Notes under the pieces: generated by a model
Told to the model about the DNA's origin: nothing
The model's input: only the letters and a program-made list of their open reading frames with translations
Database searches by the model: none
Shown: positions 34,690 to 48,531 of the stretch, piece by piece
Layout: each line of letters opens with the position of its first letter
How positions within the stretch are numbered: the stretch's first letter is position 1
From: Atriophallophorus winterbourni
Lineage: Eukaryota > Platyhelminthes > Trematoda > Plagiorchiida > Microphallidae
Assembly: GCA_013407085.1 (NCBI GenBank)
Contig: JACCGJ010005442.1
Location: 1 to 64,000, forward strand
Length of the DNA stretch: 64,000 nt
Direction: 5' to 3'
Translations under genes and position numbers: made by a program

Positions 34690-34883
34690 TGTCATGATTT
34701 AAGTTTCATTTGTAAAACAGCGTTTATATGGACTTTGCTAAATTTAGCTTCCTACAATGCACTTAGAGCTTTCTCGATTGCATCTGAAATATTCCAAAGA
34801 TTTTCTATATTTTTTATTAATAAATTTATTTCTATACGCATACTTTTGTTGTATCCATACGAATAATCGGATAATAAATAATG

Positions 34884-34919
<36 letters not shown>
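34690..34919. repeat. Module A with a large internal deletion
   Basis: It starts at GTCATGATTTAAG and passes CTTCCTACAATGCACTTAG. At the TAA site it goes straight into a TA tract (34885-34919), skipping the whole middle and 3' part, about 1.5 kb. Recombination between the two microsatellites of module A would give this product. Confidence 0.8.
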
Positions 34920-34920
<1 letters not shown>

Positions 34921-35916
34921 TGGTATTTTGTCATAAAACCATGAAAACATATTTGTTAGTGATACTTAGGAAAAAATTCAATGATAACGCAACCCCAGGT
35001 ATTTGTTGAGCTGAAGCTGTTGCTGTTTGAATATTACAAAATAGTGAAATATTATAAAAAAATTCAAGGTCGGTTGATGTTTATTTGTTGATGGCCAATA
35101 TATAAATTTATTTGAAATTATTTTTTTTAATTTAGCGACGTGATTATGTATATACATAACGATTCTACACCCGATGTACATTTTCGTGGGTCTTGTAAAG
35201 CATAGCTTAATCAAACAAATCATCCTTGCGGTCATTTGTTTCATCTTTCCCATAACACACATCTGCGAGGTCACCAATTAAAAATTTACCAACAGCATAA
35301 CAGGTTGAACTGCCGCAAATATGCATTTTCCGTTCGCAATGTGCAACTGTGGAACAGTTTACCTACTCATGTGGTACAATCTGGAACTGTTCAAGTTTTC
35401 AAAAAATCACTAGATATCCACATGGAAAAGTATGTTTTTTGTGTTTGACCATAATCTAACAATATTTTGATATTTTTACCATCCGACCCGATGTACATTT
35501 TTGTGGGTCTTGTAAAGCATAGCTTTTTACCTGCATATAATCTATGAATAAATCTATGAATAATGGGATATTTATTTATATTATGGGCGTTTCAAGTGAT
35601 TTCATCGAACAAGCTAACATCTTATTACGTCGCAACCAAAGCAAAAGCGTATTTTGAATATTTATTCGTAAATTCTGCTGTGTCAATTTTGAGAATGTCG
35701 CAATAAAACTATAAACAACTATATAATAATGTCATGATTTAAGTTTCATTTGTAAAACAGCGTTTATATGGACTTTGCTAAATTTAGCTTCCTACAATGC
35801 ACTTGGAGCTTTCTCGATTGCATCTGAAATATTCCAAAGATTTTCTATATTTTTTAATATTAAATTTATTTCTATACGCATACTTTTGTTGTGTACATAC
35901 GAATAATCGGATAATA

Positions 35917-35979
<63 letters not shown>

Positions 35980-37411
35980 TATGGATATCTATCTGTCAAA
36001 TAGGCGCAATATTCACTTTATTTCTATACGCATATTTATTTTGTATGAATAGGAATAACCAAATAAATAATAATGTTTCGTTTGAAAAAAGTGTTTGTAT
36101 GCCAGCAAGGCATTCGTTGATTTTTCGCATGCACCTCAAATATTCCAGATATTTTCTATATTTGTCACTTGTAAAGCGTTGCGGTTAAATAACGCACGTT
36201 AATTTGCAATGATGTTACAATTATTTCTGCAGTGCTCCATTTTGAGGCACATCACGCTCAACGAGAATAAAACTTGGAAATGCGCAAAATACAGCGATCA
36301 GGATTCAGATTAAATTCTCTCGATTTCACATCGTTTTTGTTTGTAGCAAGCGCTTTTGCTTTTTCAATATATGCACATTTTTACATATTTCGACCACAGT
36401 GTCTGTGTAAACGATGAAAACTTCTTATATCACATATTATTTGAAGCATATCTGTTCTGCATCGAATATCATCTGAAAAATGTTTATAAGAGCAGAATCA
36501 AAAGCTATATCTTCTAGATTGAACCTTGACACACATTACTAGTTTTCATATTCACATTAAATATAGCACCAAGTTTTATTAATTTTAACATTTTTGCACG
36601 GTTATTATTTATGTATGAAATTTTAAATGAATGTGATTGAGATTGCTAAATCATTGTGGTATTGAAGTTATATATTCTAAAACATTCATGAAACCATAAA
36701 ATACTTATTAGTAATACGTTAGTATAAACTTTATGTGTAATCACCCCGAGGTATTGATGAATTAGTAGTAGTTTGCTTACGACAATCACCGTTGAAATAA
36801 GGTGGATATGCACTAAACGTTTGCTTTTTAAATTTGTCAGCGTCAACGCTTCACGAGAGATAAAAGTTAGAAAATCCTATTTGGAAGAAATGATGTGTCT
36901 TCAATCCGAGGACGACTTATTTAGAGAAAATAATTTCGCCACCGTGACTCAAACCTGCGACCCCAGGGCACTTAGGCGAAGCACATGACAAATACACTAC
37001 TAGCTCACTGACGAATTGTCTAAATTAAAAGTAGTTAGATAGACTTTGTATTTCAATGCTACACCCCTTTTCAGCCTAACCAAAATTGGTAGTGGAGATA
37101 ACGTTTATCCAAAGCAACTTCACACATATATTGTTGAACCAAACATTTTTGGATATCAATTTCGATTGGTATAAGAAAATCTGAAAGCGTAATTTCTCGC
37201 AATTGTTTTTCATCAAGATTGCTATGAAATATTTTAATTTTATTGCCTATTATCAACAAACAATACGAACTTAAATATTCCATTTAACTTCAAATCATCA
37301 TATAATATATTTTAAACTGCATAACTAATTTCAACGATGGTAACAATTTTCCAACAAGCATATTATTGTGATGATTAACGATAACATTGCATAAGTTGTT
37401 TAACTGTTGGC

Positions 37412-37469
<58 letters not shown>
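34920..37469. repeat. Satellite module A, copy 3, carrying a CR1-like insertion
   Basis: Complete module from CTGGTATTTTGTCAT to a TA tract (37415-37469). The TAA tract is 35917-35980. The CR1-like fragment lies at 35173-35557. Pol III box-like segment at about 36945-37007. The downstream middle is near identical to copy 1. Confidence 0.88.
35173..35557 (+). mobile_element. 5'-truncated CR1-like LINE 3' fragment
   Basis: It interrupts module A between ATTCTACACCC and ATGGGATATTT; other copies have CAGTTTTATACTA there. The plus frame 35236-35448 reads LRGHQLKIYQQHNRLNCRKY, FSVRNVQLWNSLPTHVVQSG, VFKKSLD and then a stop, the typical C-terminus of a CR1-like RT. A block of about 36 bases (GATGTACATTTTCGTGGGTC and on) occurs at both 35173 and 35489. 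The 3' end has two CTATGAATAAAT-like repeats in place of poly(A). A young insertion relative to the satellite. Confidence 0.75.
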
Positions 37470-37470
<1 letters not shown>

Positions 37471-38087
37471 TGGTATTTTGTCATAAAACCATGAAAAGAT
37501 ATTTGTTAGTGATACTTAGGAAAAAATTCAATGATAACGCACCGCCAGGTTGTGGTTGAGCTGAAGCTGTTGCTGTTTGAATATTACAAAATAGTGAGAT
37601 ATTATAAAAAATTCAAGGTCGGTTGATGTTTATTTGTTGATCGCCAATATCTAAATTTATTTGAAATTATTTTTTTTAATTTAGCGACGTGATTATGTAT
37701 ATACATAACGATTCTACACCCAGTTTTATACTAATGGGATATTTATTTATATTATGGCCGTTTCAAGTGATTTGATCGAGCAAGCTAACATCTTATTACG
37801 TCGCAACCAAAGCAAAAGCGTATTTTGAATATTTATTCGTATATTCTGCTGTGTAAATTTTGCGAATGTCGCAATAAAACTATAAACAACTATATAATAA
37901 TGTCATGATTTAAGTTTCATTTGTAAAACAGCGTGTATATGGACTTTGCTAAATTTAGCTTCCTACAATGCACTTGGAGCTTTCTCGATTGCATCTGAAA
38001 TATTCCAAAGATTTTCTATATTTTTTAATATTAAATTTATTTCTATACGCATACTTTTGTTGTGTACATACGAATAATCGGATAATA

Positions 38088-38150
<63 letters not shown>

Positions 38151-39583
38151 TATGGATATCTATCTGTCAAATAGGCGCAATATTCACTTTATTTCTATAC
38201 GCATATTTATTTTGTATGAATAGGAATAACCAAATAAATAATAATGTTTCGTTTGAAAAAAGTGTTTGTATGCCAGCAAGGCATTCGTTGATTTTTCGCA
38301 TGCACCTCAAATATTCCAGATATTTTCTATATTTGTCACTTGTAAAGCGTTGCGGTTAAATAACGCACGTTAATTTGCAATGATGTTACAATTATTTCTG
38401 CAGTGCTCCATTTTGAGGCACATCACGCTCAACGAGAATAAAACTTGGAAATGCGCAAAATACAGCGATCAGGGTTCAGATTAAATTCTCTCGATTTCAC
38501 ATCGTTTTTGTTTGTAGCAAGCGCTTTTGCTTTTTCAATATATGCACATTTTTACATATTTCGACCACAGTGTCTGTGTAAACGATGAAAACTTCTTATA
38601 TCACATATTATTTGAAACACATCTGTTCTGCATCGAATATCATCTGAAAAATGTTTATAAGAGCAGAATCAAAAGCTATATCTTCTAGATTGAACCTTGA
38701 CACACATTACTAGTATTCATATTCACACTAAATATAGCACCAAGTTTTATTGATTTTAACATTTCTTGCACGGTTATTATTTATGTATGAAATTTTAAAT
38801 GAATGTGATTGCGATTGCTAAATCATTGTGGTATTGAAGTTATATATTCTAAAACATTCATGAAACCATAAAATAATTATTAGTAATACGTTAGTATAAA
38901 CTTTATGTGTAATCACCCCGAGGTATTGATGAATTAGTAGTAGTTTGCTTACGACAATCACCGTTGAAATAAGGTGGATATGCACTACACGTTTGCTTTT
39001 TAAATTTGTCAGCGTCAACGCTTTACGAGAGATAAAAGTTAGAAAATTCTATTTGGAAGAAATGATGTGTCTTCAATCCGATGACGAATTATTTAGAGAA
39101 ACTAATTTCGCCACCGTGACTCAAACCTGCGACCCCAGGGCACTTAGGCGAAGCACATGACAAATACACTACTAGCTCACTGACGAATTGTCTAAATTAA
39201 AAGTAGTTAGATAGACTTTGTATTTCAATGCTACACCCCTTTTCAGCCTAACCAAAATTGGTAGTGGAGATAACGTTTATCCAAAGCAACTTCACACATA
39301 TATTGTTGAACCAAACATTTTTGGATATCAATTTCGATTGGTATAAGAAAATCTGAAAGCGTAATTTCTCGCAATTGTTTTTCACCAAGATTGCTATGAA
39401 AATTTTTAATTTTAATGCCTATTATCAACAAACAATACGAACTTAAATATTCCATTTAACTTCAAATCATCATATAATATATTTTAAACTGCATAACTAA
39501 TTTCAACGATGGTAACAATTTTCCAACAAGCATATTATTGTGATGATAAACGATAACATTGCATAGGTTGTTTAACTGTTGGC

Positions 39584-39625
<42 letters not shown>
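37470..39625. repeat. Satellite module A, copy 4
   Basis: Complete module with TAA tract 38087-38150 and TA tract 39589-39625. It differs from copy 3 at scattered bases (for example CAGGGTTC near 38470 and GAAACACATCTG near 38613). These variants recur at 54.1-54.4 kb, linking the two segments. Confidence 0.88.
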
Positions 39626-39626
<1 letters not shown>

Positions 39627-40018
39627 TGGTATTTTGTCATAAAATCATGAAAACATATTTGTTAGTGATACTTAGGAAAAAATTCAATGATAACGCACCC
39701 CCAGGTATTTGTTGAGCTGAAGCTGTTGCTGTTTGAATATTACAAAATAGTGAAATATTATAAAAAAAATTCAAGGTCGGTTGATGTTTATTTGTTGATG
39801 GCCAATATATAAATTTATTTGAAATCATTTTTTTAATTTAGCGACGTGATTATGTATATACATAACGATTCTACACCCAGTTTTATACTAATGGGATATT
39901 TATTTATATTATGGGCGTTTCAATTGATTTGATCGAACAAGCTAACATCTTATTACGTCGCAACCAAAGCAAAAGCGTATTTTGAATATTTATTCGTATA
40001 TTCTGCTGTGTAAATTTT
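39626..40018. repeat. 5' part of module A joined to module C
   Basis: Module A start up to TCTGCTGTGTAAATTTTGC. At 40019 it joins GCAGGTATCCGCC of the late part of module B. This junction is the left edge of the 8,513-bp duplication. Confidence 0.8.
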
Positions 40019-40870
40019 GCAGGTATCCGCCCTCTACAAAAAACGTTTTATTTAAAATATCCAATAAAATAGATTCAAAAATCAATGCTGTTACATTGTT
40101 TTACAAACTTACCGTCCGTCGCAATATCTGAATTTACAAACAAAGTGAAAAATGTTGGTTTTATTTGGTGAAACGGTAAACTGTGTTCACCAGGTTTTAT
40201 CGATTAGTGATTTGCATAAAATGGTTATGCAACTGATAGAAAAGCGCAATAACAAATTTCCTTCTATAATTATACTTTTGTTGTCTGCATACGAATAAAC
40301 AAATAAATAATAATGTCATGATTCAAGATTCATTTGAAAAACAGCCTTTATATGGACTATGCTAAATTAAGCTTCCTGCAATGCAATCGAAAATTGTTTG
40401 CTTGCAACTGAAGTATAACAGAGATTTATCTATAATTGTTACTTGTCAAGCGTTGTGGTTAAATATCGTCCATTAATTTGCAATGGTGTTAAAAATATTT
40501 ATGCAATGTTCCATTGTTATTCACAGCACGCTGTACGTGAAACATATTTGGGATTGCGAAAAATACAGTGCTCACGTTTCACATTAAATGCTCTGGATTT
40601 CACACCGTTTTTGTTCAACGCATTTGCTTTTGATTTTTCGTTTCATGGACATTTCTACACATTTCGACTGCAGTTCATGCGTTATCAATGAACACTTTAT
40701 TTATCAGCTATTCTATATATTATATTGTTCTACAAATCTACTGTTTTCCTGAAAACGTTTATCGATTAGTGGCTTGCATAAAATGGTTATGTACCTGACA
40801 GAAAGGCACAATATTCAATTTCTTGCTACACGTATACTTTTGTTGTGTGCATACGAGTAAACAAATGAAT
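40019..40870. repeat. Module C (diverged A/B sequence), copy 1
   Basis: It begins as the 3' part of B (GTATCCGCCCTCTAC), then continues as a diverged module A (CTTCCTGCAATGCAATCG, CTTGTCAAGCGTTGTGG, TTAATTTGCAATGGTG) without the TAA tract, and ends before an HHR array. The second copy is at 48532-49384. Open frames here (82 codons at 40443) are not supported as genes. Confidence 0.8.
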
Positions 40871-41366
40871 AACGACGAACCACGATGTTCAGACACAGAA
40901 TCACAAAGTGATTCTTAGTCAAAGTACTCAAGGCGCTTATGGATGACCAAAGTATTGTGTTGCTCACATCCCATCCCTTACACACCTCTACCGGTTTCAG
41001 GCTGTTTGCCATCGTCAGATGGAGACAGCAAGATCATGTTCAGTGAGCCTTGAAACAGTGGATTAAAGGTAAACAAGGTTATACTTGTATGCCAACTGTT
41101 ATACAGGGTTCGTACAACGAACCACTATGTTCAGACACAGAATCACAAAGTGATTCTTGGTCAAAGCACTCAAGGCGCTTATGGATGACCAACGTAAAGT
41201 GTTGCTCACATCCCCATCCCTTACACACCACTACTGGTTTCAGGCTGTTTGCCATCGTCAGGTGGAGACAGTAAGATCAGTTTCAGTGAGCCTTGAAACA
41301 GTAGATTAAAGGTAAACAAGGTTATACTTGTATGCCAACTGTTATACAGGGGTCGTACAACGAAAT
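40871..41366 (-). repeat. HHR-bearing unit array, two copies plus a partial
   Basis: Two 242-bp-type units with ribozyme-like cores at about 40985-41032 and 41227-41275 on the minus strand. The first keeps ACCGGT; the second reads ACCAGT, which breaks stem III, but keeps GTGG in stem I. Hairpin AGAATCAC/GTGATTCT is intact in both. The array lies between module C and module B. Confidence 0.8.
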
Positions 41367-42955
41367 GCTAATGTCGCAAATTTAATTTTCATCAATTTTC
41401 TACTTCATTCTTGAAAATCCATTTATTACTTTGATTGAGTGCACAACCAAATAAACGGGTCAATGCCAAGAGCTTTCATATCTCTTTTGCAATTGATTGT
41501 TCAATTGACTGCTTCGATGAACTAAATTATAGTTTGAAAACTACAACATGCCCTTATGAATGCACTGTTATTTCAAACACATTGAGATATTTTGAGTTTG
41601 CATTAGATAATTTTGAAACTTTCTATATTGCAGTGTGAAATTCATGAATGCGATTTCATTCATTCATACGATTTAAAAAGATACAGAGAACTGTTTTGTT
41701 AGCATCTCTCCATCATTTTTAGAAGTATTAATACAGTTACTTGTGAAATTTAACAATAAATCAATGCTAAATGACAGTAAGATGGCTTTGTTTAGGATTA
41801 CATGAATATATATAACGACGAATGAACAATGACGCGGATATTTTTCTTCCTAACAAACACCTTGATATCATTTTAAGAATGGTCATCACAAATCGAGCTG
41901 TTTGTGGAAACGCGAACATATAAGGTCACTCAGATTGGCCAAGGAGCAGGTGTTTCGTACCCATACCAACTTGGAGACGGAATACTCGAGTACACATTGA
42001 AATGAATGTCATTGGTGTCATCAATAGTTGTGGTTTGGAAAATTGATTTCAATGGGAAGGCGTGCCTAAACGCTGATAGTTATGTTCGGCAGATATTGAG
42101 TTTTTACCATGTTTTTTTCATTTCATGATAAACACTTTATAAATTCTGTTCGATACAATGCTGCCAAAGGTTTAGTACAAAAGTTCCAGAAAGATATTGT
42201 TATTCTGGACTAGCTTATATTATTTTGCTTCTATGCTTGTCTATGAGTGCAATAATTTAAAAGTACTTACAATCAATAATTCCGGTATCATTTAATGTAC
42301 ACCAATTACAAAGTAGCATAATCTACCTGTAAAAGTACATAATTCAATACCTTGTAAATTTCTCAATCCTACTGAGATGTACTTATAATTACCCGTAGTT
42401 AAAGTATCAATCGACTGTCATCTTGAACATGTTTCCATGAAAAACATCGAAAGCTATATCTTCTTGATTAATCCTCGATACACTTTACTAGTTTTCATAC
42501 TTACACTATATAAATCACCAAGTTTAAATAGTGCTAACATTGCTTGCAGGTTTATCAGTTATATATAACATTTTAAATGAAAAACTAGGTAAAGCTCTTC
42601 ATTTTATGGTAGAATTAAACAATGTCTGCATATGTTCTGGAATCATCTTACCACGAGGTTGCAGGTATCCGCCCGCTACAAAAAAACGTTTTATTTAAAA
42701 TATCCAATAAAAAAGATTCAAAAATGAATGCTGTTACATTGTTTTACAAACATACCGTCCGTCGCAAAAACTGAATTTAAAAACAAAGTAAAAAATGTTG
42801 GTTTTATTTGGTGAAACGGTAAACTGTGTTCACCAGGTTTTATCGATTAGTGATTTGCATAAAATGGTTATGCAACTGATAGAAAAGCGCAATAACAAAT
42901 TTCCTCCTATGCTTATACTTTTGTTGTGTGCATAAGAATAAACAAATAAATAATA
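41367..42955. repeat. Satellite module B, copy 2
   Basis: Uninterrupted B. It holds the empty site TTCTGGACTAGCTTATATT (about 42205) corresponding to the RTE insertion in copy 1. It passes into module A at GTCATGATTTAAG. Confidence 0.85.
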
Positions 42956-44600
42956 ATGTCATGATTTAAGTTTCATTTGTAAAACAGCGTTTATATGGAC
43001 TTTGCTAAATTTAGCTTCCTACAATGCACTTGGAGCTTTCTCGATTGCATCTGAAATATTCCAAAGATTTTCTATATTTTTTAATATTAAATTTATTTCT
43101 ATACGCATACTTTTGTTGTGTCCATACGAATAATCGGATAATAAATAATAATAATAATAATAAATAATATGGATATCTATCTGTCAAATAGGCGCAATAT
43201 TCACTTTATTTCTATACGCATATTTATTTTGTATGAATAGGAATAACCAAATAAATAATAATGTTTCGTTTGAAAAAAGTGTTTGTATGCCAGCAAGGCA
43301 TTCGTTGATTTTTCGCATGCACCTCAAATATTCCAGATATTTTCTATATTTGTCACTTGTAAAGCGTTGCGGTTAAATAACGCACGTTAATTTGCAATGA
43401 TGTTACAATTATTTCTGCAGTGCTCCATTTTGAGGCACATCACGCTCAACGAGAATAAAACTTGGAAATGCGCAAAATACAGCGATCAGGATTCAGATTA
43501 AATTCTCTCGATTTCACATCGTTTTTGTTTGTAGCAAGCGCTTTTGCTTTTTCAATATATGCACATTTTTACATATTTCGACCACAGTGTCTGTGTAAAC
43601 GATGAAAACTTCTTATATCACATATTATTTGAAACATATCTGTTCTGCATCGAATATCATCTGAAAAATGTTTATAAGAGCAGAATCAAAAGCTATATCT
43701 TCTAGATTGAACCTTGACACACATTACTAGTATTCATATTCACACTAAATATAGCACCAAGTTTTATTGATTTCAACATTTCTTGCACGGTCATTATTTA
43801 TGTATGAAATTTTAAATGAATGTTATTGAGATTGCTAAATCATTGTGGTATTGAAGTTATATATTCTAAAACATTCATGAAACCATAAAATAATTATTAG
43901 TAATACGTTAGTATAAACTTTATGTGTAATCACCCCGAGGTATTGATGAATTAGTAGTAGTTTGCTTACGACAATCACCGTTGAAATAAGGTGGATATGC
44001 ACTACACGTTTGCTTTTTAAATTTGTCAGCGTCAACGCTTTACGAGAGATAAAAGTTAGAAAATCCTATTTGGAAGAAATGATGTGTCTTCAATCCGATG
44101 ACGAATTATTTAGAGAAACTAATTTCGCCACCGTGACTCAAACCTGCGACCCCAGGGCACTTAGGCGAAGCACATGACAAATACACTACTAGCTCACTGA
44201 CGAATTGTCTAAATTAAAAGTAGTTAGATAGACTTTGTATTTCAATGCTACACCCCTTTTCAGCCTAACCAAAATTGGTAGTGGAGATAACGTTTATCCA
44301 AAGCAACTTCACACATATATTGTTGAACCAAACATTTTTGGATATCAATTTCGATTGGTATAAGAAAATCTGAAAGCGTAATTTCTCGCAATTGTTTTTC
44401 ACCAAGATTGCTATGAAAAATTTTAATTTTAATGCCTATTATCAACAAACAATACGAACTTAAATATTCCATTTAACTTCAAATCATCATATAATATATT
44501 TTAAACTGCATAACTAATTTCAACGATGGTAACAATTTTCCAACAAGCATATTATTGTGATGATAAACGATAACATTGCATAGGTTGTTTAACTGTTGGC

Positions 44601-44642
<42 letters not shown>
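42956..44642. repeat. Satellite module A, copy 5 (lacks the 5' part)
   Basis: Starts at GTCATGATTTAAGTTTC, has a short TAA tract (43140-43168) and a TA tract (44605-44642). It is nearly identical to 51469-53155, 8,513 bp away. Confidence 0.88.
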
Positions 44643-44643
<1 letters not shown>

Positions 44644-46443
44644 TGGTATTTTGTCATAAAACCATGAAAACATATTTGTTAGTGATACTTAGGAAAAAAT
44701 TCAATGATAACGCACCCCCAGGTATTTGTTGAGCTGAAGCTGTTGCTGTTTGAATATTACAAAATAGTGAAATATTATAAAAAAATTCAAGGTCGGTGGA
44801 TGTTTATTTGTTGATGGCCAATATATAAATTTATTTGAAATTATTTTTTTTTATTTAGCGACGTGATTATGTATATACATAACGATTCTACACCCAGTTT
44901 TATACTAATGGGATATTTATTTATATTATGGGCGTTCCAAGTGATTTCATCGAACAAGCTAACATCTTATTACGTCGCAACCAAAGCAAAAGCGTATTTT
45001 GAATATTTATTCGTAAATTCTGCTGTGTAAATTTTGCGAATGTCGCAATAAAACTATGAACAACTATATAATAATGTCATGATTTAAGTCCCATTTGTAA
45101 AACAGCGTTTATATGGACTTTGCTAAATTTAGCTTCCTACAATGCACTTGGAGCTTTCTCGATTGCATCTGAAATATTCCAAAGATTTTCTATATTTTTT
45201 AATATTAAATTTATTTCTATACGCATACTTTTGTTGTGTCCATACGAATAATCGGATAATAAATAATAATAATAATAATAAATAATATGGATATCTATCT
45301 GTCAAATAGGCGCAATATTCACTTTATTTCTATACGCATATTTATTTCGTATGAATAGGAATAACCAAATAAATAATAATGTTTCGTTTGAAAAAAGTGT
45401 TTGTATGCCAGCAAGGCATTCGTTGATTTTTCGCATGCACCTCAAATATTCCAGATATTTTCTATATTTGTCACTTGTAAAGCGTTGCGGTTAAATAACG
45501 CACGTTAATTTGCAATGATGTTACAATTATTTCTGCAGTGCTCCATTTTGAGGCACATCACGCTCAACGAGAATAAAACTTGGAAATGCGCAAAATACAG
45601 CGATCAGGATTCAGATTAAATTCTCTCGATTTCACATCGTTTTTGTTTGTAGCAAGCGCTTTTGCTTTTTCAATATATGCACATTTTTACATATTTCGAC
45701 CACAGTGTCTGTGTAAACGATGAAAACGTCTTATATCACATATTATTTGAAACATATCTGTTCTGCATCGAATATCATGTGAAAAATGTTTATAAGAGCA
45801 GAATCAAAAGCTATATCTTCTAGATTGAACCTTGACACACATTACTAGTTTTCATATTCACACTAAATATAGCACCAAGTTTTATTGATTTTAACATTTC
45901 TTGCACGGTCATTATTTATGTATGAAATTTTAAATGAATGTGATTGAGATTGCTAAATCATTGTGGTATTGAAGTTATATATTCTAAAACATTCATGAAA
46001 CCATAAAATAATTATTAGTAATACGTTAGTATAAACTTTATGTGTAATCACCCCGAGGTATTGATGAATTGATAGTAGTTTGCTTACGACAATCACCGTT
46101 GAAATAAGGTGGATATGCACTAAACGTTTGCTTTTTAAATTTGTCAGCGTCAACGCTTTACGAGAGATAAAAGTTAGAAAATCCTATTTGGAAGAAATGA
46201 TGTGTCTTCAATCCAATGACGAATTATTTAGAGAAAATAATTTCGCCACCGTGACTCAAACCTGCGACCCCAGGGCACTTAGGCGAAGCACATGACAAAT
46301 ACACTACTAGCTCACTGACGAATTGTCTAAATTAAAAGTAGTTAGATAGACTTTGTATTTCAATGCTACACCCCTTTTCAGCCTAAACAAAATTGGTAGT
46401 GGAGATAACGTTTATATATATATCTATATAGCTATTTATATAG

Positions 46444-46474
<31 letters not shown>

Positions 46475-46476
46475 TA
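44643..46476. repeat. Satellite module A, copy 6, with irregular TA end
   Basis: Short TAA tract 45257-45284. As in copy 2, the 3' segment is missing after GGAGATAACG and an irregular TA-rich tract follows (46411-46476, with TATATAGCTATTTATATA). Copies 2 and 6 therefore share the same truncation and are related. Confidence 0.88.
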
Positions 46477-46939
46477 CTGGTATTTTGTCATAAAACCATG
46501 AAAACATATTTGTTAGTGATGCTTAGGAAAAAATTCAATGATAACGCACCGCCAGGTTGTGGTTGAGCTGAAGCTGTTGCTGTTTGAATATTACAAAATA
46601 GTGAAATATTATAAAAAATTCAAGGTCGGTTGATGTTTATTTGTTGATCGCCAATATATAAATTTATTTGAAATTATTTTTGTAATTCAGCGACGTGATT
46701 ATGTATATACATAACGATTCTACACCCAGTTTTATACTAATGGGATATTTATTTATATTATGGGCGTTTCAAGTGATTTGATCGAACAAGCTAACATCTT
46801 ATTACGTCGCAACCAAAGCAAAAGCGTATTTTGAATATTTATTCGTATATTCTGCTGTGTAAATTTTGCGAATGTCGCTATAAAACTATGAAAGCTTAAT
46901 TTTTAGCGAAATTTTGTTTCACTACAATTAGATTTAATT
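46477..46939. repeat. 5' part of module A leading into an HHR array
   Basis: Same structure as 29665-30129 with near-identical sequence, including the GCTTAATTTTTAGCG junction segment. Confidence 0.8.
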
Positions 46940-47228
46940 ATAAACAAGGTTATACTTGTATGCCAACTGTTATACTGGGTTCGTTCAACGAACCATGATG
47001 TTCAGACACAGAATCACGAAGTGATTCTTAGTCAAAGCACTCAAGGCGCTTATGGATGACCAAAGTAATGTGTTGCTCACATCCCATCCCTTACACACCT
47101 CTACCGGTTTCAGGCTGTTTGCCATCGTCAGGTGGAGACAGTAAGATAAGGTTCAGTGAGCCTTGAAACAGTAGATTAAAGGTAAACAAGGTTATACTTG
47201 TATGCCAACTGTTATACAGGGGTCGTAC
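46940..47228 (-). repeat. HHR-bearing unit array, one copy plus a partial
   Basis: One 242-bp unit with a core at about 47095-47142 (minus), ACCGGT retained, then a partial unit ending at GGTCGTACAACGAAATG. Relative to 30130-30664 it lacks exactly one unit, which shows copy number change by unequal exchange. Confidence 0.8.
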
Positions 47229-48531
47229 AACGAAATGCTAATGTCGCAAATTTAATTTTCATCAATTTTCTACTTCATTCTTGAAAATCCATTTATTACT
47301 TTGATTGAGTGCACAACCAAATAAACGGGTCAATGCCAAGAGCTTTCATATCTCTTTTGCAATTGATTGTTCAATTGACTGCTTCGATGAACTAAATTAT
47401 AGTTTGAAAACTACAACATGCCCTTATGAATGCACTGTTATTTCAAACACATTGAGATATTTTGAGTTTGCATTAGATAATTTTGAAACTTTCTATATTG
47501 CAGTGTGAAATTCATGAATGCGATTTCATTCATTCATACGATTTAAAAAGATACAGAGAACTGTTTTGTTAGCATCTCTCCATCATTTTTAGAAGTATTA
47601 ATACAGTTACTTGTGAAATTTAACAATAAATCAATGCTAAATGACAGTAAGATGGCTTTGTTTAGGATTAAATGAATATATATAACGACGAATGAACAAT
47701 GACGCGGATATTTTTCTTCCTAACAAACACCTTGATTTCATTTTAAGAATGGTCATCACAAATCGAGCTGTTTGTGGAAACGCGAACATATAAGGTCACT
47801 CAGATTGGCCAAGGAGCAGGTGTTTCGTACCTATACCAACTTGGAGACGGAATACTTGAGTACACATTGAAATGAATGTCATTGGTGTCATCAATAGTTG
47901 TGGTTTGGAAAATTGATTTCAATGGGAAGGCGTGCCTAAACGCTGATAGTTATGTTCGGCAGATATTGAGTTTTTACCATGTTTTTTTCATTTCATGATA
48001 AACACTTTATAAATTCTGTTCGATACAATGCTGCCAAAGGTTTAGTACAAAAGTTCCAGAAAGATATTGTTATTCTGGACTAGCTTATATTATTTTGCTT
48101 CTATGCTTGTCTATGAGTGCAATAATTTAAAAGTACTTACAATCAATAATTCCGGTATCATTTAATGTACACCAATTACAAAGTAGCATAATCTACCTGT
48201 AAAAGTACATAATTCAATACCTTGTAAATTTCTCAATCCTACTGAGATGTACTTATAATTACCCGTAGTTAAAGTATCAATCGACTGTCATCTTGAACAT
48301 GTTTCCATGAAAAACATCGAAAGCTATATCTTCTTGATTAATCATCGATACACTTCACTAGTTTTCATACTTACATTATATAAATCACCAAGTTTAAATA
48401 GTGCTAACATTGCTTGCAGGTTTATCAGTTATATATAACATTTTAAATGAAAAACTAGGTTCAGCTCTTCATTTCATGGTAGAATTAAACAATGTCTGCA
48501 TATGTTCTGGAATCATCTTACCACGAGGTTT
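47229..48531. repeat. Satellite module B, copy 3
   Basis: Uninterrupted B, with the empty RTE site near 48078. It ends where module C copy 2 begins. Confidence 0.85.
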
